64,000 bases of DNA from Halomonas borealis (GCF_004798905.1 NZ_SDMO01000007.1:1-64000), one strand, 5' to 3'. Positions 40,558-49,696 are shown, numbered from the stretch's first letter. Notes: generated from the letters alone by a model not told the origin. Numbers and translations are program-made.

Positions 40558-41205
40558 CTATCTCCTCGCTCGCAATGAGGCCCGTTCCGCCGCCAGCCAG
40601 TGGAAGGCGATCAGGCACATGGCATTGTCGAGTCTTCCGGCCTGCATGAGCTCCCGAGCCTGGGCGAAGGAAAGCACATGCACCCGGATGTCCTCGTGCT
40701 CCGCGTCGAGGCCATGAATACCGCCCAGGCCTCGGCTATCGATCAGCGCGCAGAACAGCGTGACGCGCTCATCGCAGGCCCCGGGGCTCGGGTAGTAGGT
40801 ATGCAGCTCGAGCAGCTCGCCCACCGAGCAGCCGGCTTCCTCCTCGGCCTCGCGGCGGGCGACGTCGGCGCGGCTCTCGCCGCGTTCGGCAAGCCCGGCC
40901 ACGATCTCGAGCTTCCAGGGCGAAGCCGGGTCATCCAGGGCGGCCGGGCGGAACTGCTCCACCAGCACCACGGCGTCTCGCTCCACATCGTAGAGCAGCA
41001 CGCCCACGGCGTCATGTCGACGATGCACCTCGCGCACCAGCGGGGCGCTCCAGCCGCCCTCGAAGAGGCGATGGCGCAGATGCAGTTCCTCGAGCCGGAA
41101 GAAGCCCTGGTGCAGGCAGCGTCGTTCGCTCAGCGCCACGTCGCCGGCGTCGAAGGGCGCGGCCCGCCATGCCTCGGGCGCCTGGCGTGGGTCGTGTTCC
41201 GACAT
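40558..41205 (-). CDS. nudF: ADP-ribose pyrophosphatase NudF
   Basis: A 215-residue Nudix hydrolase. The Nudix box reads GLAERGESRADVARREAEEE followed by AGC, matching GX5EX7REUXEEXGU. Downstream YPSPGACDERVTLF fits ADP-ribose pyrophosphatases. The ATG at 41205 is preceded by GGAGAG; upstream in-frame ATGs are less well placed. First gene of a nudF-yqiB-cpdA operon. Confidence 0.92.
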   Translation of the reverse strand: MSEHDPRQAPEAWRAAPFDAGDVALSERRCLHQGFFRLEELHLRHRLFEGGWSAPLVREVHRRHDAVGVLLYDVERDAVVLVEQFRPAALDDPASPWKLEIVAGLAERGESRADVARREAEEEAGCSVGELLELHTYYPSPGACDERVTLFCALIDSRGLGGIHGLDAEHEDIRVHVLSFAQARELMQAGRLDNAMCLIAFHWLAAERASLRARR

Positions 41206-41301
41206 GCTCTCTCCGATGTTCGCGAAAGCTCCCATTATCGTGGCCCAGGCAGGGCCTGCCAAGCTCGCCGGCGGCCGTCCGCGTCGGTCTTGCGAGGCGG
41301 G

Positions 41302-41946
41302 CTAGTCGTTGTCGAGGCGCTCGATCATCGCCTGCGCCTGGTCACGCAGCGCCGCATCGGAGGCCTTGCGCCCCTCGCGCAGCGGTCCGTTCACGGCACG
41401 CCGGGCATGGGCCAGCGCCTCGGCCTCGCGCCCCTCGTCCTCGAGGAAGGCCGCGTAGTAGGCGTTGACGTCGATGCCTTCCGGGCGAATCGTCTGGGCG
41501 CGGCGGAACATCCGCTCGGCGGTCTCCTCATCGCCGAAGGCCACCGGCCACCCCGGGGCACGAGCGTAGAGCGCGCCCAGGGTCACGTAGGCCGAGCCTT
41601 GGTATCCTCGAGGATCTTTCTCGAGGGCCGCCTCCAGCACCCGACGCGCCTCCTTGGCCGCCCCCAGGGCGTCCAGGCCGCCGCTCTCTCGAGCCAGTGA
41701 GGCCAGGACGATGCCCCGCCAGACGCGCGGCCCGACGGCCTCGGGATGAGCCTCGCTCAAGGCCTTCGCTTCCATGGCGAGGGCGTCCAGGGCCGTGGCG
41801 CGGCGCGCCTCCGGCATGGCCGTGGTGGTGTGCTCCCAGCGGCTGCGCAGCGAGAAGAGCTCGTCCTCCCAGGCCAGGGCGGTGACCCATGGCGCGAATG
41901 CGAGCCCCGTAGCGAAGGCGATGGCGAGCAGGCGGCGTACGAACAT
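41302..41946 (-). CDS. Exported TPR-like protein of unknown function
   Basis: A 214-residue precursor with signal peptide MFVRRLLAIAFATGLAFAPW. The mature part is helical and Ala/Arg/Glu-rich with TPR-like repeats (ALDALAMEAKALSEAHPEAV, AKEARRVLEAALEKDPRGYQ, AERMFRRAQTIRPEGIDVNA, AEALAHARRAV). The hairpin GSAYVTLGALYARAPGWPVAFGD matches a small group of uncharacterised periplasmic TPR proteins. It is divergent from greB. Confidence 0.7.
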   Translation of the reverse strand: MFVRRLLAIAFATGLAFAPWVTALAWEDELFSLRSRWEHTTTAMPEARRATALDALAMEAKALSEAHPEAVGPRVWRGIVLASLARESGGLDALGAAKEARRVLEAALEKDPRGYQGSAYVTLGALYARAPGWPVAFGDEETAERMFRRAQTIRPEGIDVNAYYAAFLEDEGREAEALAHARRAVNGPLREGRKASDAALRDQAQAMIERLDND

Positions 41947-42091
41947 GGCGCTATCCTCATGCGGGTGGTAGTGCGGCGTCTCCCTGGAAAATGTAACGAA
42001 CGTTTGAATTAATCGCCAGCTCGGCCACACGCTGTCCCGGCGTTTCACAATGGCGTATGTTTGCCCGAAATCCCGCAGGAGACCAACGCCG

Positions 42092-42631
42092 ATGAAGGGC
42101 CGTAACATGACGCGCTGGCGCGATCCGGCCAAGGACCCGCGCCAGGAACCCAAGAGCAACCTGATCACCGTCGAAGGCGCCGACCGCCTGCGCGGTATCC
42201 TCGACCATCTATCGCGGGTCAAACGCCCTGCCCTCTCGACCAAGGTCGGCGAGGCCGCCGCCCTGGGCGATCGCAGCGAGAACGCCGACTACACCTACAA
42301 CAAGAAGGAACTCAACCGGGTGATCGCCCGGATCCGCTACCTGACCAAGCGGCTCGACGAGCTCCAGGTGGTGGACCGGCTGCCCGAGGACACCGAGCGC
42401 GTGTTCTTCGGCGCCTTCGTGAGCCTGGAGGACGAGGACGGCGAGGAGCTGGCGCTACGCATCGTCGGCCACGACGAGACCGACACCACCAAGCGCTGGA
42501 TCAGCGTCGATGCGCCGCTGGCCAAGGCGCTGCTCGGCAAGCATCTGGACGACGAGGTGAGCGTGGCCGCCCCCGGCGGCGAGACCACGTACCTCGTCAC
42601 CGCGATCGCCTACCGCGACCCCCGGGCCTGA
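42092..42631 (+). CDS. greB: Transcription elongation factor GreB
   Basis: A 179-residue Gre factor that rescues backtracked RNA polymerase by stimulating transcript cleavage. The coiled-coil tip carries GDRSENADYTYNKKELNRV with the catalytic acidic pair (Asp, Glu), followed by RIRYLTKRLDELQVVD; the C-terminal FKBP-like domain ends the protein. RYLTKRL is more GreB- than GreA-like. The ATG at 42092 has AGGAG upstream; another at 42107 is possible. Confidence 0.93.
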   Translation: MKGRNMTRWRDPAKDPRQEPKSNLITVEGADRLRGILDHLSRVKRPALSTKVGEAAALGDRSENADYTYNKKELNRVIARIRYLTKRLDELQVVDRLPEDTERVFFGAFVSLEDEDGEELALRIVGHDETDTTKRWISVDAPLAKALLGKHLDDEVSVAAPGGETTYLVTAIAYRDPRA

Positions 42632-43633
42632 TCAGCGCCGGGTGGCCTGATAGACCCGGAAGCGTCGATCGTCAGCGAGCACCTCGAAGCCACCGAAGGC
42701 GCGTTCCAGCAGATCGGGATAGGGCAGGAAGGCATTGGCCACCAGCACCAGCCGGCCGCCGGGGCGCAGGTGCTCGGGGGCCTGCGCGATCAGCCGGCCC
42801 GCGGGGCCATAGTCGATGGCACGATCCTGATGGAAGGGCGGGTTGCTGACGATGGCATCGAAGCGCCGCTCCTCGAGGCCCTCGAAGACGTCGCCGGTCA
42901 ACACCTCGCCGGTGAGCCCGTTGGCGGCCAGGGTGCGCCGCGTGGCTTCCACCGCGAAACCGTTGACGTCGACGGCGGTCACCCCGTGACCGCGACGCGC
43001 CAGCCAGGCGGCGAGGATGCCATCGCCGCAGCCCAGGTCCAGCACCTCGCCCGAGGCCGGCAGGGCCTCGGGCAGCCGCTCGAGCAGCCGCCGCGACCCG
43101 TCGTCCAGCTTGCCGTGGCCGAACACCCCCGGATGGCTCGCCAGGGCCAGGCGCTCATTGCCGATGTCCGCCTCGAACGAGGTCCAGGCCGCGTCGGGGT
43201 CGAGGGCGACCCGATCGAGGCGCGAGGCGAACAGGCTGCAGCGCCGCGCGCTATCGACCTTGCGACATCCCAGGCCCAGTGCCGCCAGCACCTTGAGCAC
43301 CCGCTTGATGCCGCCCTGATTCTCGCCCACCACCTGCAGCGGCGTGCCCGCCGGCAGCCGCGCGCACAGCCACAGCAGCCACCACTCGCCCAGGGCATGA
43401 GCCTTGGGCCAGAACAGCACGACCCCGGGCGGTGCCGGGACATCGTCGGCGAAGGGCGAGAGCGCCGGCCGGCCACGCGCCTGCCAGGCCGTCAGCAGCG
43501 CCTGGTCGGCGGCCATCAGGGTGCCCTCGCCGCCTTCCAACCAGGCATCCCGGGGCGGTGCCACCCACAGCCAGCCGCGATAGTCGGCGTCCTGGCGTTG
43601 CAGCAGCTGGCAGACGGGGGTCTCGGCATTCAT
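42632..43633 (-). CDS. rsmC: 16S rRNA (guanine-1207-N2)-methyltransferase RsmC
   Basis: A 333-residue protein with a degenerate N-terminal methyltransferase-like half and an active C-terminal half. SAM binding is seen in VLDLGCGDGILAAWLARRGH and the base-binding catalytic motif IVSNPPFHQD identifies it as RsmC. It overlaps the end of cmoM by four bases (ATGA). Confidence 0.92.
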   Translation of the reverse strand: MNAETPVCQLLQRQDADYRGWLWVAPPRDAWLEGGEGTLMAADQALLTAWQARGRPALSPFADDVPAPPGVVLFWPKAHALGEWWLLWLCARLPAGTPLQVVGENQGGIKRVLKVLAALGLGCRKVDSARRCSLFASRLDRVALDPDAAWTSFEADIGNERLALASHPGVFGHGKLDDGSRRLLERLPEALPASGEVLDLGCGDGILAAWLARRGHGVTAVDVNGFAVEATRRTLAANGLTGEVLTGDVFEGLEERRFDAIVSNPPFHQDRAIDYGPAGRLIAQAPEHLRPGGRLVLVANAFLPYPDLLERAFGGFEVLADDRRFRVYQATRR

Positions 43634-44430
43634 CGCTCGGGCTCCTCGGGGCGAATCAGGGTATACAGCAGGTAGCGGCCCAGCCGCCAGTGGGGGTCGA
43701 CGCGGCAGTACTGCCACTCCAGCGCCAGCAGGTCGCGACGCTCGGCCTCGCTGTGGGGTGGCTGATGCAGGTAGTCGTGGAAGACACGCAGCCCGGCCGT
43801 GGCCCGCACCTCGAGCCCGACCTCGCCGGCCCAGGCGACGATCTGGTCATGGGTGAGCGGCGAGATCGGCGTCAGCCGCTTGCCTCGCCCCTGGCCTTCC
43901 AGCTGGTCGGCCAACGCCTTGGTCAGGTTGCCCTTGGTCACGTTGGACAGGCGCAACGCATCGCGATTGAAGACCATCAGCGACAGCTGCCCACCGGGCG
44001 CCAGCAGCCCGGCCAGGGTGGCCAGCGCCGCGCGAGGATCGCCCAGCCATTCGAGCACCGCATGACAGGTGATCAGCGGCCAGGGGCCCGGCGCCTCGAG
44101 GGGTAGCGCCTGCAGCGGCGCATCGAGGCAGTGCACCCGGCGGCCTTCCAGGGCCTTTCGGGCGCGCTCGCGCATCTCGTCGGCGGGTTCACACAGTGTG
44201 ACGACATGGCCGCGCTCGGCGAGCCAACCGGCCAGCTGGCCGAGGCCGCCGCCGACCTCGAGGGCCGGCTGGCCCTGCAGGGCCAGCATCTCGGGCAGCA
44301 GACGGTCGAGCAGCGCCAGGCGCAGCTCGCCGCGCAGGCCGCCATAGAGGCTCGCCGCGAACTTGTCGGCCAGACCATCGAAATGGCGATCGCCCGCCGG
44401 CGAGAGACAGGAAGGGGAAGGATCGGACAT
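43630..44430 (-). CDS. cmoM: tRNA 5-carboxymethoxyuridine methyltransferase CmoM (SmtA)
   Basis: A SAM methyltransferase of about 266 residues. FDGLADKFAASLYGGLRGEL, ALEVGGGLGQLAGWLAERGH, CHAVLEWLGDPRAAL, RVFHDYLHQP and the C-terminal GRYLLYTLIRP follow E. coli CmoM closely. It methylates cmo5U to mcmo5U in tRNA, the step after CmoA and CmoB, whose genes are 8 kb away. Start at 44430 is uncertain (44448 and 44460 also possible). Translationally coupled to rsmC. Confidence 0.88.
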   Translation of the reverse strand: MSDPSPSCLSPAGDRHFDGLADKFAASLYGGLRGELRLALLDRLLPEMLALQGQPALEVGGGLGQLAGWLAERGHVVTLCEPADEMRERARKALEGRRVHCLDAPLQALPLEAPGPWPLITCHAVLEWLGDPRAALATLAGLLAPGGQLSLMVFNRDALRLSNVTKGNLTKALADQLEGQGRGKRLTPISPLTHDQIVAWAGEVGLEVRATAGLRVFHDYLHQPPHSEAERRDLLALEWQYCRVDPHWRLGRYLLYTLIRPEEPER

Positions 44431-44500
44431 GCCAGCCGCCGATTGCATCGAAGGCCCCATTCTAACCGCTAACGCCGGCCCGAGGCAGGCCGACGACGAC

Positions 44501-44529
44501 TTTATCTTGCCCGCTCAGGCGCTTATACT
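44501..44529 (+). promoter_or_regulatory. Probable promoter of tRNA-Arg
   Basis: TTTATC (44501-44506), a 17-base spacer and TATACT (44524-44529, five of six to the consensus) lie 12 bases before the tRNA, which fits a start a few bases upstream of the mature 5' end. Confidence 0.5.
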
Positions 44530-44541
44530 AGCGCCCGTTTC

Positions 44542-44618
44542 GCCCTCTTAGCTCAGTTGGATAGAGCGGCCGCCTCCTAAGCGGCAGGTCGCAGGTTCAA
44601 ATCCTGCAGGGGGCGCCA
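44542..44618 (+). tRNA. tRNA-Arg (anticodon CCT)
   Basis: A 77-base cloverleaf. The acceptor GCCCTCT pairs with AGGGGGC (one G-T pair), the D-arm holds AGCTCAGTTGGATAGAGC, the anticodon stem CCGC/GCGG encloses CTCCTAA with anticodon CCT, and the T-arm is GCAGG TTCAAAT CCTGC. CCA is encoded. It reads AGG codons. No integrase gene or duplicated tRNA 3' end was noticed nearby, so it does not look used as an insertion site here. Confidence 0.95.
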
Positions 44619-44711
44619 CGCCCTCCCCTATATCTCCCGAGTTTCTCGTCCCCTGCGTGGCCGAAGCCTGGCCGACGCCGGCGCCTCGACGCCGACGGCC
44701 GGGAAGACGAC

Positions 44712-45839
44712 TCAGCCTTCGCCACCCCGACGGTCATAGCCGTTGTCGAGGAAGGGGTAATCGGTGTAGCCCTCGACCCCGCCACCATAGAAGGTCTCGG
44801 GGTTCGGCGCGTTCCAGGCCGCCCCGGTACGAATGCGCTCGACCAGGTCGGGGTTGGCGATATACGGCCGGCCGATGGCCACCGCATCGGCGATGCCCGC
44901 CTCGATCAGGCGCTCGGCGCGCGCGGCGTCATAGTGGCCACAGAAGATCAGGCTGCCGGAGAAACGCTCGCGCATGCTGCGGCGGAAGTCGTCGCTGAAC
45001 TGGATCTCGCCGCCGGCCCAGTCGGGCTCGTTCAGGTGCAGATAGGCGATGCCACGCGCGGACAGCTGCTCGGCCAGATAATGCGCCATGGCTTCCGATT
45101 CATCGTCGGTGAGGCCGAACAATTCGATGAAGGGCGTCAAGCGTACGCCGACACGCTGCGGCCCGACCTCCTCGGCGACGGCGTCGATGACCTCCAGTGG
45201 GAAGCGCGCCCGGTTCTCGAGCGAGCCGCCATAGCGGTCGGTACGCCGGTTGCTGCCGGTGGCCAGGAACTGGTTGAGCAGATAGGCGTTGGCCGCGTGT
45301 ACCTCGAGCATATCGAAGCCGGCCCGGTCGGCACGCCGTGCCGCCTGGCGATAGTCCTCGACGATGCCCGGCAGCTCGTCGGTCGCCAGCGCGCGGGGCG
45401 TGCTGGTGAGATGACGCCCGGCGCTGCCGTCCGGGAATTCGACGAAGCACTGTGCGCCCTCGCCACGCAGGGCGCTGGGTGCCACCGGGGCCTGGCCGTC
45501 TGGCTGCACCCATTCGTGGGACACGCGGCCGACGTGCCAGAGCTGCAGCGCGATGCGCCCGCCCTTGGCGTGCACCGCCTGGACGACGCCCTTCCAGCCC
45601 TGCTCCTGCTCATCGCTCCAGATGCCCGGTGTATAGACATAGCCACGCGCCGTGGGCGAGATGTTGGTCGCCTCGCTGATGATCATTCCGGCGCCGGCCC
45701 GCTGGCCATAGTAGGCCTGCTGCGCCTCGCCGGGCACGCTGTCCGGCGTACGAGCGCGGGTCAGCGGCGCCATGAGGATACGGTTGGGCAGCGTCAGTTC
45801 GCCGAAGCGCAGCGGGGCCAACAGGGTATTGGCGGACAT
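44712..45839 (-). CDS. nemA: Old Yellow Enzyme family alkene reductase (NemA/XenB-like)
   Basis: A 375-residue FMN-dependent ene-reductase. N-terminal LTLPNRILMAPLTRAR, substrate/hydride region GFDMLEVHAANAYLLNQFLA (with the His-x-x-Asn pair) and the C-terminal phosphate-binding AVAIGRPYIANPDL are all present. Members reduce activated alkenes and nitro compounds such as N-ethylmaleimide. It stands alone between the tRNA and a diguanylate cyclase. Exact substrate is unknown. Confidence 0.9.
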   Translation of the reverse strand: MSANTLLAPLRFGELTLPNRILMAPLTRARTPDSVPGEAQQAYYGQRAGAGMIISEATNISPTARGYVYTPGIWSDEQEQGWKGVVQAVHAKGGRIALQLWHVGRVSHEWVQPDGQAPVAPSALRGEGAQCFVEFPDGSAGRHLTSTPRALATDELPGIVEDYRQAARRADRAGFDMLEVHAANAYLLNQFLATGSNRRTDRYGGSLENRARFPLEVIDAVAEEVGPQRVGVRLTPFIELFGLTDDESEAMAHYLAEQLSARGIAYLHLNEPDWAGGEIQFSDDFRRSMRERFSGSLIFCGHYDAARAERLIEAGIADAVAIGRPYIANPDLVERIRTGAAWNAPNPETFYGGGVEGYTDYPFLDNGYDRRGGEG

Positions 45840-45987
45840 GTCACGTCTCCTTGCACAGAATCGGGTGGAATCCTCTCGCCGATCTCAACGATGAAGACCA
45901 GCGCGGTCTGAGCAAGGATATGGTGACGAATCACCGGGCGGACAACCCCTTCGCTGTCTATTGTTTAGCCAAGCAACAAGATCCGCG

Positions 45988-47973
45988 TCAGCCGTCGGCG
46001 GTCGCCGCGCAGCGCACGGCGCGGTTACGGCCTTCTCGCTTGGCACGATAGGCGGCATCATCGGCGCGCCCGATGATCGTGTCGATACGCTCATCTTGCG
46101 GCTGGAAGCTGGTCACCCCGAGGCTCAGCGTGACCCTGAACGCGCGCCCCCGATGAGTGACCTCGATGCTTCCGACCCCGCGAATCAGCGCCTGGGCGGC
46201 CTTGTCGGCCTGCTCGACGCTACAACCCGGCAGCAGCACCGCGAACTCGTCGCCGCCCTGGCGAGCCACATGGTCGCTGCGGCGCACCTCCCCGGCCACC
46301 GCCCGGGCGATGCGACACAGCATGGCGTCACCCAGCGCATGACCGCCCTCGTCATTGAGCGGCTTGAAATGATCCAGGTCAAAGAGGATCAATGACGAAG
46401 GCGTGCCAGTCTTGCGCCAATCGGCCAAGGCCTCATCGAGACGCCGCTCGAAACCACGCCGATTGAGCAGGCCGGTCAGCGGATCGTGCTCCGCCTCCCA
46501 CTGACGCAGGGCTTCCTCCTCGCGTCGTTGGGTGATGTCCTTGACCGTGCCCACGAAGCCGATGATGCGCTCGCCGATCGCCACCCGGCGGGCATGCACC
46601 TCGAGCCAGAGTTGCTCGCCATGGCGGTGGCCATAGCGATATTGCCGCTGGAAATCCTGCCCGCTCTGCATGCTGAAGTGCCACAGGTCGCGCGCCGACT
46701 GGCGGTCGTCCGGGTGGATATGACGCATCCACTCCCCTTCACAGGTCTCCGACTCGTCGAAACCGACCAGCTCGACCAGCGCCGGGGTCATGTAGGTGAT
46801 ATTGCCTCGCGTATCGGTCACGAACATGCCGGCGGGGGAGCTGGCGAGCACCGCATCCAGGAACGCCTGGCGGTCCTCGAGGCGGGCCAGGGCGTGGCTC
46901 CGCTCCACCTCGACCCGGTTGAAGGTCTCGGCCACCTGCTGCAGTTCATGCATTCGGGTATTCAGCGTGACCTGGCCGCGCCTGCCCTGTCCGACCTCCT
47001 CGATCTGGGACTCCAGACGCAACAACGGGCGCAACGCCAGCCACAGCAGCCACCCGGTCACCGGCAGCATCAACCCCGCGAGCGGCAGGATCCACCAGCC
47101 GAGGCGCCACCACCATCCCTCGAGCGGCGCCATGACCTGGTGTCTCGGCAGAGTGACGCCGACCACCCAGTTCGCCGGCCAGATCTGCCGATAGGCGAGG
47201 TACGCCGATGTCCCGTTCGCCAGCACTTCCTCGGCCTCGCCCTCCCAACCGAGCAGGGCCAGGTCGCGCCAAGGCCCGGCCTGGCTATCGGGCACCGACT
47301 CGAGCACCCTGTCGCGCCGTGGATGGTACAGGAAGGTCCCGGAAGCGCTCATGACCGTGGCATAGCCTTCCCGCCCCAGCCGCAGGCGATCCAGGCGCCG
47401 GAACAGGCCATCCCCATTGAGCCTCACGACACCGCCCATCAGCCCTGCGAAGCGCCCGTCATCGTCCCGCCTTGGCACCACGAACAGCACCACCGGAACC
47501 CCCCGCGGCAGGGACAGGATCGGTTCGCTGACATGGGGGCGCCGGAAGGCACGGACCTGCCGGAAGTAATCGCGAAACGCCAGGTCGACCCCATGCAGGC
47601 GAACATTGTCCGGCCAGGTCGCCGTCAGGCGCCCCGTCGAATCGGTGACGATGAGTTGATCGAACCACTCGAGCAGGCCGTCGCTATGCTGCAACGCCTC
47701 CGAACTCGCGATCGTCTCCGACTCCAGGCGTGTCGACAGCCGCGTGAGGGCATCGAGGCGAGAATCTACCTGTTCGGTCAGGTCATTGGCGATCAACCGC
47801 GCCTCATAGCGCAGGTGGGTATGGTTCGACGCATCGAGCAGGGTGTCGCCGGTCCGCCAACCGAAGACCAGCAGCAAGGCCATGCCCACGACCCAGGTCG
47901 CGATCATGCCCAGCATCAAGCGGCCCTTGAGAGATAGGGCGAGACGCTTGCAGGTCGACCATCGAAACAACAC
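45988..47973 (-). CDS. Membrane diguanylate cyclase with Cache and PAS sensor domains
   Basis: A 661-residue protein. A first membrane helix (about 18-40) and a second (about 300-325) bracket a periplasmic dCache-type sensor with DFRDYFRQ-like RDYFRQVRAFRRPHVSEP. A HAMP-like segment, a PAS domain (about 390-500) and a GGDEF domain follow. The active site reads RQGGDEFAVLLPG and an RxxD inhibitory site lies five residues before it (RRSD), so it should make cyclic-di-GMP under product feedback. No EAL domain is present. Ligand unknown. Confidence 0.92.
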   Translation of the reverse strand: MLFRWSTCKRLALSLKGRLMLGMIATWVVGMALLLVFGWRTGDTLLDASNHTHLRYEARLIANDLTEQVDSRLDALTRLSTRLESETIASSEALQHSDGLLEWFDQLIVTDSTGRLTATWPDNVRLHGVDLAFRDYFRQVRAFRRPHVSEPILSLPRGVPVVLFVVPRRDDDGRFAGLMGGVVRLNGDGLFRRLDRLRLGREGYATVMSASGTFLYHPRRDRVLESVPDSQAGPWRDLALLGWEGEAEEVLANGTSAYLAYRQIWPANWVVGVTLPRHQVMAPLEGWWWRLGWWILPLAGLMLPVTGWLLWLALRPLLRLESQIEEVGQGRRGQVTLNTRMHELQQVAETFNRVEVERSHALARLEDRQAFLDAVLASSPAGMFVTDTRGNITYMTPALVELVGFDESETCEGEWMRHIHPDDRQSARDLWHFSMQSGQDFQRQYRYGHRHGEQLWLEVHARRVAIGERIIGFVGTVKDITQRREEEALRQWEAEHDPLTGLLNRRGFERRLDEALADWRKTGTPSSLILFDLDHFKPLNDEGGHALGDAMLCRIARAVAGEVRRSDHVARQGGDEFAVLLPGCSVEQADKAAQALIRGVGSIEVTHRGRAFRVTLSLGVTSFQPQDERIDTIIGRADDAAYRAKREGRNRAVRCAATADG

Positions 47974-48309
47974 GCCACCACCTCCTTGTGACAGGGCCAG
48001 AGCAATGTATCAGGTAAGCCTTATCAATATAGCCGGCATCACAGTCGAAGCGAATAGCGGCGTTGTCATACGGAGCCGACCGACCGTCGGGCCCGCGGCA
48101 TCATGCCTGACGCCGAATGGTCGGCGAATGCGCACCACTCACCGACTCTCGGGCCAAAATGTCGCCCGGGAGCGGCGAGCCATCGACATCTCTGCTATAC
48201 CTTATATGTACCTCTGCTAATCCAGCTGTAAGGAAAGCGGTAGCGCAGGTACGAAGCTACGCCAATCCTGGCAAAGGACACGTTCACCCACACGATCATG
48301 AGGTACCCC
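47974..48309. other. Divergent intergenic region, no gene found
   Basis: This 336-base gap separates the diguanylate cyclase from the small exported protein on the opposite strand and must hold both promoters. Seven-base arms GCCGACC (48075-48081) and GGTCGGC (48119-48125) are inverted. The part around 48195-48230 is AT-rich (TATACCTTATATGTACC). No promoter could be fixed with confidence. Confidence 0.4.
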
Positions 48310-48531
48310 ATGACCATCAAGCAGACACTGCTCGCCAGCACCATGGCCACGTTAATGCTGGGCGGAACCGCCTTCGCCATGGAATCCGAGGTGCTCGAGG
48401 AGAAGATGGCCGAGATCAATCAGAAGGCCGAAGAAGGCGCCGCCGAGGATCGCGTCGCCGCCCTGGAGCAGCAGGTGGAAGACCTGCAGGAACTGATCCA
48501 CATGATGATGGAAGAAGACCAGGCCAACTGA
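48310..48531 (+). CDS. Small exported coiled-coil protein of unknown function
   Basis: A 73-residue precursor: signal peptide MTIKQTLLASTMATLMLGGT ending near AFA-M, then an acidic helix with heptad character (EVLEEKMAEINQKAEEGAAE, RVAALEQQVEDLQELIHMMM). It could be a small periplasmic trimeric or dimeric coiled coil; no cysteine, so not an Lpp-type lipoprotein. The ATG at 48310 follows GAGG by seven bases; one four codons earlier is less likely. Confidence 0.6.
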   Translation: MTIKQTLLASTMATLMLGGTAFAMESEVLEEKMAEINQKAEEGAAEDRVAALEQQVEDLQELIHMMMEEDQAN

Positions 48532-48546
48532 TTTCCCCTCCTTCCT

Positions 48547-48569
48547 GGGGCGCCTCCGGGCGCCCCTTC
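48547..48569 (+). terminator. Hairpin after the small exported gene
   Basis: A perfect 8-base stem GGGGCGCC-TCCG-GGCGCCCC (48547-48566) followed by TTC. The U-run is poor, so termination is likely but not certain. The convergent gene ends 17 bases further on. Confidence 0.5.
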
Positions 48570-48582
48570 ATGCGCCCGGCGC

Positions 48583-49662
48583 TCAGCGCTTCTCCACCCG
48601 CAACTCATAGTTGTTGACGCCCTCACGGGCGGTGCCGAACTTCTGGCCCTGCACGCGGACCCTGTAGCGGCCCGGCGCCAGCTCGGTGGTCATCTCGACG
48701 TCACCATCGAACCCCTGCCCGGCGCCTTCGGCGACCACCCGGCCCGATTCGTCCAGCACCTCGAGCTCGATGCGGTAGGTATCCTCGTAGCCCGTCGGAT
48801 ACGTGGAGGTGGCGATGTCGATCTTACCCGGCTCGGCCACGTTAAAGGTCAGCACCTCGCCACGGGCACGAATCTTGACGTCGGTCACGATGGTTTCGAA
48901 ACCGGACCGTGCTTGCGGCTCCGCCTGCTCGGCTGCCTGGGCCGTCGAGGCGTCATGGCTCGCGGCGCTATCCACGGCCTCCCTCGATGCTCCGGCCGCC
49001 GCGCCAGTCGAGGCCCCCACCGCTGCACCGGCCGCTGCACCTGTCGTCTCACCGGTCGATGCCGTCTGAGTCGCGGAGGCCCCACCACCCAGCGTCGCCA
49101 CGGCATTGTCGCCGCGCACGAACACCGAGTCGCCACCCTGGCGATTCTCGCCGGTGAAGAAGATGCCCTCGCCGTCGCTGACGCCCTCCTCAATGACGCG
49201 CCCCTGGTCGTCCAGGCCAGCCACGTGCACGGAGTAGCCGTCGCCGGCCCGCCCACGGGTGCCGAAGCGCTGCGCTTCCACACGCAACACGTAGTCGCCA
49301 GGCGCCAGCCGCTGGCGCATTGCCAGCCCGCCATTCTGGCCCATCGCCTCGCTGCGGGCGATCACCTGGCCCTGGGCATCCTCGAGTACCGCGGCGATGC
49401 GGTAGTCATCGGGATAGCCGGCACTCACCTCGCTGGAGAAGCGGTAGTCGCCCGCCTCACTCACGCTGAAGGCATGTTCGTTGACACCACCGAACAGGAA
49501 GCTGCGGCTATGGGCATCGGTCTCGGCGTTGAAGAAACCGGTGAGATCCATCCCCTTGCCTTCCTCGCGGAAGCGCTCCTCCATCTCGCTGGCCAGCGCC
49601 GGCGCGGCGCTGAGCGTCACCCCCAGCGCCAGCAGGCTCGCGGTCATGATCGGCCGTTTCAT
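48583..49662 (-). CDS. Exported protein with two related beta-sandwich-like domains and an Ala/Gly/Ser linker
   Basis: A 359-residue precursor with signal peptide MKRPIMTASLLALGVTLSAA (cleavage near ALA-S). Two related domains occupy about 62-150 and 268-358. They share the pattern GYxDxYRI..VLxxxGxVxAxxxA, then LAPGxYxxRVxxQxFGT, so the gene arose by internal duplication. Between them lies a low-complexity Ala/Gly/Thr/Ser linker (about 190-255). The folds recall PPC-type pre-peptidase domains, but no enzyme domain is attached. No function can be given. Confidence 0.65.
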   Translation of the reverse strand: MKRPIMTASLLALGVTLSAAPALASEMEERFREEGKGMDLTGFFNAETDAHSRSFLFGGVNEHAFSVSEAGDYRFSSEVSAGYPDDYRIAAVLEDAQGQVIARSEAMGQNGGLAMRQRLAPGDYVLRVEAQRFGTRGRAGDGYSVHVAGLDDQGRVIEEGVSDGEGIFFTGENRQGGDSVFVRGDNAVATLGGGASATQTASTGETTGAAAGAAVGASTGAAAGASREAVDSAASHDASTAQAAEQAEPQARSGFETIVTDVKIRARGEVLTFNVAEPGKIDIATSTYPTGYEDTYRIELEVLDESGRVVAEGAGQGFDGDVEMTTELAPGRYRVRVQGQKFGTAREGVNNYELRVEKR

Positions 49663-49696
49663 AACACCTCGCTTACTCGTTCGTCGCTTTGCAATG

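Noticed and set aside
44542..44618. tRNA-Arg as an integration site for a genomic island
   Set aside because: No integrase, no direct repeat of the tRNA 3' end and only ordinary genes nearby.
48183..48208. Promoter TCGACA/TATATG before the small exported protein
   Set aside because: The spacer is only 14 bases, too short for a sigma-70 promoter.
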